The translations under genes were made by a program, and so were the position numbers. From Elusimicrobiota bacterium (GTDB taxonomy: Bacteria; Elusimicrobiota; Elusimicrobia; Elusimicrobiales; UBA9959), in NCBI GenBank assembly GCA_030639665.1, contig DAOWCC010000085.1, positions 1 to 9,789 on the forward strand: 9,789 bases of DNA, written 5' to 3'. The notes under the pieces are model-generated. The model ran no database searches. It was not told the origin of the DNA and worked only from the letters and a program-made list of their open reading frames with translations. Within the stretch, counting starts at the first letter, position 1. Each line of letters opens with the position of its first letter. This document shows, piece after piece, positions 1 to 5,959 of the stretch.

Positions 1-91
1 GTTCGTTGTTCCAGGCGCAGTACTAAGCGACCCTGGTCTTGCGTGTAAATACAACTGCCATGCCCCCAAATAAAACTTTGCCTCAATCCTC
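1..91. other. Unassigned window edge downstream of the last gene
   Basis: No gene can be supported here. On the minus strand, a 12-codon open frame starting at the ATG at 63-61 (MAVVFTRKTRVA) follows a G-run, but nothing else supports translation. A short imperfect hairpin lies at 11-36 (see that entry). There is no T-tract after it on the minus strand, so it is not a classical terminator for the gene ending at 92. The segment may be the edge of an RNA or repeat continuing outside the window. Confidence 0.3.
11..36. repeat. Short interrupted hairpin
   Basis: CCAGG (11-15) pairs with CCTGG (32-36) and CGC (16-18) pairs with GCG (27-29), leaving a 2-nt bulge and an 8-nt loop. No run of T follows on either strand. 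It may be part of a structured RNA or repeat cut by the window edge. Confidence 0.35.
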
Positions 92-838
92 TTATTCCTC
101 TTTTTTCTTTTCTTCTTCAGAACCTAAATACTCAAGGCCGCCTTTGGTCTCATTAATCACAGGAATTTCCCACACTTCGTCCATAAATAACAAATCATTA
201 ATGAAAAGTCTTTTTGTTTTTTTATCCGCACTCTCCCAGCCGGGGAGCCTGCCCTTAAACGATTCTTTAAGCAGCATATCCCTAATTTGCGATTCCATGT
301 CTTTTGTTAGTTCATTATAAACGGGATATAAAGAAAAACGCACTTTCTTTTTATATCGCCGCGAGGAAACTCCGGCGCTTTCTTCTTTTACAAAAATACC
401 CGAACCTCTGACAGGTTCTTCTTTTTTTTCAATAATGATTCTCCATGGATTCATGGAAAAGCCATGCATTTTAAATTTGGTATTATCCGTAATATCCCAA
501 CCGCCGATAGGATTTAAACTTGAATAAAACTTTTTTGAAAATATATTAAAAGATGCTATATCGCTAAAGTCCCATCTAACACTATAGTCCAGACTTGCTA
601 TTGAATCATGGCGGGTTTTCTCAAGATTTAATATCAGTGAACCGCCATTAGATTGCGCTTTTTTCTGTTCTTTTTTATAAGAGGATGTTGACGACTTAAC
701 CCTACCACCTGATTGTTCCGCATTGCGGAACTTCTGTATTTTTAAATCGTCCTCTGGACGATAATCAGGTGGTAGGGTAATATCTTCGGCGGACACCAAA
801 CTTAAACTTAAAAACATTAAAAGGATAAAAAATTTCAC
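92..838 (-). CDS. Small secreted protein of unknown function with a palindromic-element insertion
   Basis: The frame is open from an ATG at 919, but the GTG at 838-836 is the better start. The residues that follow (VKFFILLMFLSLSLVSA) form a short complete signal peptide, and AGGTGG lies four bases upstream. The 919 ATG has no Shine-Dalgarno and would put 27 repeat-encoded residues before the signal peptide. From GTG the product is 248 aa. Directly after the signal peptide comes a stretch of about 27 residues (TLPPDYRPEDDLK...GGRV) translated from the palindromic copy at 699-778. The rest is basic and hydrophilic with a central WDITDNTKFKMHGF segment, and it ends in a Glu/Lys-rich tail. I recognise no family. 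It follows the TPR lipoprotein gene by about 100 bp, filled mostly by the second palindrome copy, so co-transcription is likely. The function is unknown; an envelope location is inferred from the signal peptide. Confidence 0.8.
   Translation of the reverse strand: MKFFILLMFLSLSLVSAEDITLPPDYRPEDDLKIQKFRNAEQSGGRVKSSTSSYKKEQKKAQSNGGSLILNLEKTRHDSIASLDYSVRWDFSDIASFNIFSKKFYSSLNPIGGWDITDNTKFKMHGFSMNPWRIIIEKKEEPVRGSGIFVKEESAGVSSRRYKKKVRFSLYPVYNELTKDMESQIRDMLLKESFKGRLPGWESADKKTKRLFINDLLFMDEVWEIPVINETKGGLEYLGSEEEKKKEE
699..778. repeat. 80-bp nested palindrome, copy 1 (inside coding sequence)
   Basis: The termini are perfect 16-bp inverted repeats: ACCCTACCACCTGATT (699-714) and its reverse complement (763-778). 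Inside are two 7-bp hairpins, each with a 3-nt loop: 715-731 (GTTCCGC/GCGGAAC, loop ATT) and 746-762 (ATCGTCC/GGACGAT, loop TCT), separated by a 14-nt linker (732-745). The fold is a three-way junction. The copy is translated on the minus strand without a stop, giving about 27 residues of the mature secreted protein immediately after its signal peptide. It matches the copy at 837-916 at 69 of 80 positions and reads in the same frame. Confidence 0.93.
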
Positions 839-916
839 CCTACCACCTGCTTGTCCCGCGTTGCGGGACTTCGGTATTTTTAAATAGCCATCTGGGCGAT
901 AAGTAGGTGGTAGGGT
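837..916. repeat. 80-bp nested palindrome, copy 2 (gene spacer and translation start)
   Basis: It has the same design and exactly the same length as the copy at 699-778. The terminal arms are 837-852 and 901-916, with one G/T pair (849/904). Hairpin A is at 853-869 (GTCCCGC/GCGGGAC) and hairpin B at 884-900, which has two mismatches. Three base pairs differ from copy 1 on both sides and still pair: 850/903, 855/867 and 888/896. On the minus strand the terminal arm ends AGGTGGTAGGGT, which contains a Shine-Dalgarno-like AGGTGG and runs into the GTG start at 838. Most of the spacer between two genes is therefore this element. Confidence 0.92.
843..848 (-). promoter_or_regulatory. Ribosome-binding site supplied by the palindrome arm
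   Basis: AGGTGG lies four bases before the GTG at 838-836. It decides the start of the small secreted protein, because the alternative ATG at 919 has no comparable site. The site sits inside the terminal stem of the 80-bp element, so pairing with 905-910 would hide it from the ribosome. Confidence 0.5.
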
Positions 917-938
917 CATAGTTTAAAAATAGCGTTTT

Positions 939-2174
939 TTAAAAACCTTCTCTGGCATAGCGGTCAAGCAGATCTCTGGCAAGACGATTTTCAGGATTAT
1001 ATTTTACGGCCTTATCCAAATAATATTTAAATTCTCTTTCAAGCGCCATCTTACTTCTCACATTCCCTTTTTTTAAAGCGTTAATGGCGGATATAATGGC
1101 CGCCTTAAGGGAATAAGTTTCAGCCGCGAATTTATTCTTGCTCGCAAAAGGCATATGATTGCCTCTTTTAAGCAATTCTATAACATCATCCGTTTCTTCA
1201 TAAGCTTTATACAATAATTGTATAGCCGATTTTTTATCCCCGGTAATGGCTATCAAAGCGCCTTGTTGAAAATCAATTTCCGCTATTTGTTTTTTGGCGT
1301 CAATAAAATCAGGGTAATTTCCAACAGCGCCCGCGTACATAATCCGGGCTTTTGAAAAATCTTTTCTCATAAAATGGACATTGCCCTCAACGGTCATGCT
1401 TATCCCTTTAACAAATTGTTTATCGGTTTGAATCTTTTTGGCTATCGCTTTCATCCTCAATATTTCACTTTTGTTTTTCGTAACATCTTCAAGCGCGATA
1501 TCATAAGAATTTAATAATCTGGATAAAGCGTTTTTTCTCAAAGTCGCGTCGCTTGCCGCCATTTTTTTAATAACCTTATTAACCTCATAAAGCTTATCCA
1601 TAAACTTCATATACTCTTTGGTTTTTCCGATGACCTTTTGGGAATTTCTGTTTATATTCAAATAACCTTCCGACTGTATCCACGGAATAATCGTTCCGCA
1701 ACATAAGCCAAGCGCCAAATTGGCGTGAAAATAATTTTTATCTTTTTCATTTTTCCCTTTCAAAAAATCGGTTGTCACCGATAAATTTTCCGATATTTCA
1801 TTTAAGGCAAAAACATCCCCTCTTAATGCCAAGGCGTTTATAATTAAAAGATAAGCGTTCCAACTGTAAGGATTTTTTTTAATATATTTTTTAAGAACAT
1901 TTACTTCCATTTCAAGCGCGTCGCTATAACCGCCTCTATAAGCGGAATCGCTTAAATCTTCAAGTAAATTAAGAGCTTTAAACGCTTGAGGATTATACTG
2001 AAGGCTTTTTTCTATATACGCGTAAGCCTTCCGTAAATCTTTATCGCTCGAAAGATTGGATTTGTATATTTTTTCGGCTTTGGATAAATAATAATCGGAA
2101 GCTTTTGATTTAAACATCGAACAAGAAGAAAACAATAAAACAAAAATCGGCAATAAATAGTATGTTTTTCTCAT
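939..2174 (-). CDS. TPR-like lipoprotein
   Basis: 411 aa. The N-terminus is a short basic and hydrophobic leader with a lipobox-like LFSSC, so Cys18 is the probable lipidated residue. Ser at the next position would favour the outer membrane under the usual sorting rule. The mature protein is helical and repeat-like. TPR-type pairs are visible at about 45-105 (ending LQYNPQAFKALNLL, and KKNPYSWNAYLLI), at about 265-335 (VEGNVHFMRKDFSKARIMYAGAVGNYPDF) and at the C-terminus (YLDKAVKYNPENRLARDLL). The middle, about 145-260, is helical without a clear repeat and holds a Cys-Cys pair (LGLCCG). TPR solenoids bind other proteins, so a scaffold role at the envelope is likely, but no partner is shown. 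AGAGG sits nine bases before the ATG. A candidate promoter lies at 2202-2210, so the gene can be transcribed separately from the kinase gene upstream. Confidence 0.85.
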   Translation of the reverse strand: MRKTYYLLPIFVLLFSSCSMFKSKASDYYLSKAEKIYKSNLSSDKDLRKAYAYIEKSLQYNPQAFKALNLLEDLSDSAYRGGYSDALEMEVNVLKKYIKKNPYSWNAYLLIINALALRGDVFALNEISENLSVTTDFLKGKNEKDKNYFHANLALGLCCGTIIPWIQSEGYLNINRNSQKVIGKTKEYMKFMDKLYEVNKVIKKMAASDATLRKNALSRLLNSYDIALEDVTKNKSEILRMKAIAKKIQTDKQFVKGISMTVEGNVHFMRKDFSKARIMYAGAVGNYPDFIDAKKQIAEIDFQQGALIAITGDKKSAIQLLYKAYEETDDVIELLKRGNHMPFASKNKFAAETYSLKAAIISAINALKKGNVRSKMALEREFKYYLDKAVKYNPENRLARDLLDRYAREGF

Positions 2175-2184
2175 TAATTTTAAC

Positions 2185-2197
2185 CTCTGCGACAGAG
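2185..2197 (-). promoter_or_regulatory. Small hairpin overlapping the lipoprotein gene RBS
   Basis: CTCTG (2185-2189) and CAGAG (2193-2197) form a 5-bp stem with a 3-nt loop. On the minus strand its 3' arm contains most of the AGAGG Shine-Dalgarno of the lipoprotein gene. It could modulate initiation, but the stem is short and may be chance. Confidence 0.3.
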
Positions 2198-2201
2198 CTT
2201 T

Positions 2202-2210
2202 AGTATACCA
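2202..2210 (-). promoter_or_regulatory. Candidate extended -10 promoter for the lipoprotein gene
   Basis: On the minus strand the sequence reads TGG followed by TATACT (-10 at 2207-2202), an extended -10 of the TGnTATAAT type. No good -35 is present at 16-18 bp. A start about seven bases downstream would leave a leader of roughly 20 nt carrying AGAGG before the ATG at 2174. Confidence 0.45.
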
Positions 2211-2298
2211 AAATCAAAATAGGGTTTACAGAGTTATCGCGTTAAAATATTTATGGAATTATTAGAGTGATTGGAAATACTTTCGCGCTTTTACGCTC

Positions 2299-4887
2299 TT
2301 AAGTAATTTTAAGGAAAGCTTCATGCCATTGTTCAACCGATTTAAATCTTTTCTCAGGGTCCGGCTCTAAAGTTTTGGCGATTAATTCATCCACGCCATC
2401 GGGCACCGCGGGAGCGATGGAACTTACCGGCGTATAAAGCTTCTGTTCTTTTTGATCATGAAAATCCGGTCCTTTAAACGGCAAATCTCCGGTAAGAATT
2501 TCATAAAGACAAACTCCCAGAGCAAAAACATCGCATTGTTTTCCGCTTGCTCCGCTATCTTGTTCGGGAGCCATATAGGCGGGACTTCCGACTATCTCCG
2601 CATTTGTCAGTCTCGCCATAGATTCCATGGCTTTTCTCGCCAAGCCAAAATCCATCACTTTAACAAAACCTTCTTCATCATCTATCATGATATTGGAAAG
2701 CTTTAAATCTCTATGAACAATGTCTTTGGAATGAGCGTATATCAAAGCCTTTGAAACATCATCAAACACGCTTTTGCTTCTTTCAAAAGACATGCGCACT
2801 TCATCGGCGAGTATTACATCCAAAGTTCTGCCTGCTATATATTCAAAAACAAGATAAACATTTCCTTCTTCTTCAAAAATCGTATATATCTCAACTATAT
2901 TGGGATGCTGCAGTAGAGCGACCATTCTGGCTTCCTGCAGAAACCTTTGCTTCTCCCTTTCATTTACTTTAATTTCGTCATTCATTTTCTTTATAGCGAC
3001 TTTTCTTTCAAGACTTTGATCCACAGCTTCATAAACCATGCCCATGCCGCCCGAGCCTATCTTTCTTTTTATGGTGTATTTGCCGGAAGCCACCCCCTCA
3101 TAAAAAATATCCGGAGAAAGCTCATCGGGCTGAGTGATAATCCCGTTCGCGGAAACTTTTGTCATTTTATTTGAAGCCATATGAAAGAAGCCGAAACCGA
3201 TAAGAAGTCCGCCGGTTATAGTAAACCCAAGCAGTACAAAGAATTTTTTCAAACTCGAGTCTGATTTTGCTTTTGACTTTTGAAATAAAGAACTGTCATA
3301 AGTAAAGCCGGGCACATTTTTGGCGTATCGCGCCACCGCGTCTCTGTAATGCGAACCGTAATTTTTTGAAAGCAAAGCGGCCTGCCTATAATCCTGCAGC
3401 ATCTGCTTATAATCGCCCATTTTTTTATTCGCGTTCGCGCGATTAAACCAGGCGTCGGCAAAATTTGGATTTAATCTTATGGCGGCTGTGGCATCTCCGC
3501 CCGCCTCGCGAAAACTGCCTTTTTTATTTAAAGCCCATGAACGAATATTCAAAGCTTGAGCATTGCCGGAATCTTTTTCAAGCGCTTTTGTGGCGTCATT
3601 TATCGCCTTATCATGATAGCCAAGGAAATTATTTGCCATGGCTCTTTCCAAATAAGCGTTCACATTGCCCGCGTCTTCTTTTATGGCCATGGACGCGTAT
3701 TTCACGGCATCGGCATAATCGCCCAAACTGTTCTTGGCCGCGGCTTTTTTCAGGAATAATTTGGATTTGCCAAAATTAACCGTTCGATTATCGCTTTCCG
3801 TAAAAAGCTTTCCGGCTGAATTTAATTTATTTGAATTTCCAAAACTCTTGTCATCACCCGTTAAATCGGAAACGGAATCTTCAGCCGCGCTAATGGCGTC
3901 TTTCATGGCTTCAATGGACGCCAGGGTTTTTAAATCCGGCGCCTCTTTACTGCTCGCGATTAAAATTGACAAAATTTTTGACGACTCATCCTGAGGATCA
4001 AGCTCCATTGCTTTTTTTACATCTTCCAAAGCGCCTTTTTTATCATCCATACTGACTCTGGCCATGGCTCTGGCTTTATAAGCGTCGATATTTTCAGGAT
4101 TTATTTTTATCGCTTCCGAAGCTGTTTCTTCAGCTTCATCAAATTTTTTCAACTCGCTATAATATTCGGAAACGGTCGACAATACGGATGAATTCTCCGG
4201 AAATTGCTCTTTAAGAGTTTCCAATTTTTTTTCGGTAACTTTAGGCTCATCATTGAAATCTTCTCTAACTTCCATAACGGCCCTAACCATTGTGTTTACA
4301 AACTTCTGTTCTTCCTTCGGCGCTTTTATCCCGCCCATGCGGCTGGCGCCGGGAGCGCCCGGACCTTTGCTCATAACTTGCAGGGGAGAAATGCCAAGCT
4401 CGGTAAATCTTTCCATTATTCTAGAATATGTTTCCGGACGGATTTTTTCCGCCCCTTTCATATCTTCTATTGAAATTATGAGCCTTACTATACTGCCTAC
4501 ATTATCTCCGATAAAACCTTGAACTTTAGCGCCCTCCATTTCTTTGAATATTCTTAAAAGCGCCCGCGCTGAAACTACAGGATGGTCTTTTACATTATCA
4601 CGGAATAAATAATAATTTTTCTTCGGGTCATCAGACACGGAGGGCAGTTTATGATGATCTCTATCATGCGCCGAGGGACTGACATGTGCCGAAGACGGGG
4701 CGGTATCGTCAGCTTTTTCTCCGGCATTTAATTCTTGAAGAGAAGAATCTGTTGCCGAACCGGAGTCTTCTTTAACGGTTATTGCGCCGGCGTCAATGGC
4801 ATAGGTTTGCGCGCCAATGGAAATAAAACCATAAGCGATAATGGCTGAAAACAAAACAACCCAGGTTTTTCTAATGAATCTCCTCAT
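2299..4887 (-). CDS. Membrane Ser/Thr protein kinase with N-terminal TPR sensor domain
   Basis: 862 aa. Domain order: signal peptide (1-30, ...AQTYA); a low-complexity Ser/Asp/His segment (about 40-90); TPR repeats at about 235-302 and 373-512; one transmembrane helix at about 549-568 (FFVLLGFTITGGLLIGFGFF); and a complete Hanks-type kinase (about 603-862). All key kinase motifs are visible: glycine loop IGSGGMGMVYEA (610-621), Lys633 in AIKK, helix-C Glu652, HRDLKLSN with catalytic Asp727, DFG at 746-748, APE at 773-775 and the late Arg837. It should be active. By topology the TPR half is periplasmic and the kinase cytoplasmic, the reverse of the usual PknB order, where the kinase is N-terminal. 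The RBS is weak (GGGTG, five bases before the ATG). The gene follows the Sel1-repeat gene by 73 bp and is probably in the same transcript. Substrates are unknown. Confidence 0.93.
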   Translation of the reverse strand: MRRFIRKTWVVLFSAIIAYGFISIGAQTYAIDAGAITVKEDSGSATDSSLQELNAGEKADDTAPSSAHVSPSAHDRDHHKLPSVSDDPKKNYYLFRDNVKDHPVVSARALLRIFKEMEGAKVQGFIGDNVGSIVRLIISIEDMKGAEKIRPETYSRIMERFTELGISPLQVMSKGPGAPGASRMGGIKAPKEEQKFVNTMVRAVMEVREDFNDEPKVTEKKLETLKEQFPENSSVLSTVSEYYSELKKFDEAEETASEAIKINPENIDAYKARAMARVSMDDKKGALEDVKKAMELDPQDESSKILSILIASSKEAPDLKTLASIEAMKDAISAAEDSVSDLTGDDKSFGNSNKLNSAGKLFTESDNRTVNFGKSKLFLKKAAAKNSLGDYADAVKYASMAIKEDAGNVNAYLERAMANNFLGYHDKAINDATKALEKDSGNAQALNIRSWALNKKGSFREAGGDATAAIRLNPNFADAWFNRANANKKMGDYKQMLQDYRQAALLSKNYGSHYRDAVARYAKNVPGFTYDSSLFQKSKAKSDSSLKKFFVLLGFTITGGLLIGFGFFHMASNKMTKVSANGIITQPDELSPDIFYEGVASGKYTIKRKIGSGGMGMVYEAVDQSLERKVAIKKMNDEIKVNEREKQRFLQEARMVALLQHPNIVEIYTIFEEEGNVYLVFEYIAGRTLDVILADEVRMSFERSKSVFDDVSKALIYAHSKDIVHRDLKLSNIMIDDEEGFVKVMDFGLARKAMESMARLTNAEIVGSPAYMAPEQDSGASGKQCDVFALGVCLYEILTGDLPFKGPDFHDQKEQKLYTPVSSIAPAVPDGVDELIAKTLEPDPEKRFKSVEQWHEAFLKIT

Positions 4888-4960
4888 AAAAACACCCGTA
4901 TAAATATCCCTGTTATTTTAATAAATCTTACCTCGCGCTTCTTGCTTCTTTTATTATTCT

Positions 4961-5953
4961 CTATTTCAACTCCAGAGGATTTGCTCTGGCTTTTTTAGTC
5001 CAATCAATTTCTTTATCACTAATAAGCTCCTCTATGAGAGGAGCGGCAAGTTTTTTGGCTTCCGCTTTTTCAGATTTACTTACTGAAGACTCCACTTGCT
5101 TAAATAACTTATCAAAACGGGATTGATATTCTTTTTTAGTGAGCACGCTCAACCATTTATAAGCCTGCATCCTGTTAAACTGCACAATTTTTTTATTTGA
5201 ATATTCGCCGATTCCGGCATAAGCCTTTGCCAGATAAAACATAGCCAATGAACCACCGTTATGAGCGCCTTTTACAAGCCATTGTCCCGCTTGGCGATTA
5301 TCGCCATTGTCCTCATATATTCCCGATATATAATGCGCCGCGTCGGCGTCTCCCATTTCAAAAGCGTTGATAAACCATTTAAGCGCCTTTTTTTCATCCT
5401 TTTTAAAATGGTCTCCGCCAAAATAATATACTCTCGCGAGTTTAAGGGAAGGACTTGGAATATGACTGATTTCAGCGGCCTTTTTATACCATTTCGCGGC
5501 TTCAAAATAATTTTTTTCAAAAATTTCGCCGTCGGCATAAATATCGGCAAGTTTTTCCATCCCCTCGCTGCTGCCCGATTTGGCCGCCTGAAGATACCAT
5601 TGAAAAGCTTTCTGTTCATCCTTGGCGACAAAATGGCCCAAGCTGTACATATCGCCAATATTGGAAGCCGCGGCCGAACTGCCGCCTTTGGCAGCCATCT
5701 TAAACCACTTGAAGGCTTCTTTATAATCGCGTTCGGCTCCGCCTATGCCGCGATAAAAAGCAAAGCCCGCAAGATAGCCTTTTTCAGCGTTTCCTTTATT
5801 TGCCTGCTTTATCCAATCTAAATATTCCGCCCCCGCCTGTTGCCTGTCGCCGGCGGTTTTTGAACCGCCGTCACTTTGAGCGGAAACAAACGGCGTAAAA
5901 CTCACCATAAAAGCAAGCGCCAGCAAAAAATTTTTATCTTTAAAAAAATTCAC
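4961..5953 (-). CDS. Secreted Sel1-repeat protein
   Basis: 330 aa with a GTG start. Signal peptide 1-25, predicted cleavage after VSA. From about 55 to 270 there are around six Sel1-like units of about 36 residues, with the signature A..YLG.MY..G.....D...A..W..KAA..G. Clear examples are SNIGDMYSLGHFVAKDEQKA, LADIYADGEIFEKNYFEAAK and ISGIYEDNGDNRQAGQWL. The C-terminal 60 residues are charged and outside the repeats. Sel1 proteins are helical solenoids that bind other proteins, often in envelope signalling. The start is supported by GAGG (5966-5963) nine bases upstream, inside the last codons of the preceding gene. The stop-to-start gap is six bases, so translation is probably coupled. Residues 28-41, just after the signal peptide, are encoded by a hairpin and short repeat (5833-5870). 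The periplasmic TPR half of the neighbouring kinase is a plausible partner, by inference only. Confidence 0.9.
   Translation of the reverse strand: MNFFKDKNFLLALAFMVSFTPFVSAQSDGGSKTAGDRQQAGAEYLDWIKQANKGNAEKGYLAGFAFYRGIGGAERDYKEAFKWFKMAAKGGSSAAASNIGDMYSLGHFVAKDEQKAFQWYLQAAKSGSSEGMEKLADIYADGEIFEKNYFEAAKWYKKAAEISHIPSPSLKLARVYYFGGDHFKKDEKKALKWFINAFEMGDADAAHYISGIYEDNGDNRQAGQWLVKGAHNGGSLAMFYLAKAYAGIGEYSNKKIVQFNRMQAYKWLSVLTKKEYQSRFDKLFKQVESSVSKSEKAEAKKLAAPLIEELISDKEIDWTKKARANPLELK
5833..5847. repeat. 15-bp direct repeat, copy in the Sel1-protein gene
   Basis: CCGCCTGTTGCCTGT occurs here and again at 7964-7978 in a non-coding spacer. On the minus strand it reads as CAGG-containing 7-base units (ACAGGCA ACAGGCG). 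Here it encodes part of the segment directly after the signal peptide. An exact 15-base match within 10 kb is unlikely by chance. Confidence 0.55.
5851..5870. repeat. 8-bp perfect hairpin within coding sequence
   Basis: CGGCGGTT (5851-5858) pairs with AACCGCCG (5863-5870) around a TTTG loop. It directly follows the 15-bp repeat at 5833-5847 and lies in the stretch that encodes the first residues of the mature Sel1-repeat protein. Local G+C is higher than in the surrounding gene. Confidence 0.6.
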
Positions 5954-5959
5954 GGTTAT

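Noticed and set aside
39..320. 93-codon plus-strand open frame at the start of the window
   Set aside because: It lies antisense over the end of the small secreted protein, is Ser-rich low complexity, and has no RBS or family features.
699..916. CRISPR array or tRNA-like gene at the 80-bp repeats
   Set aside because: There are only two copies, and the 58-bp segment between them is coding. The cloverleaf-like shape lacks an anticodon arm, T-loop and CCA end.
5261..5821. 186-codon plus-strand open frame
   Set aside because: It is antisense to the Sel1-repeat gene, whose repeats and signal peptide are clear; the long shadow comes from the codon pattern of the repeats.
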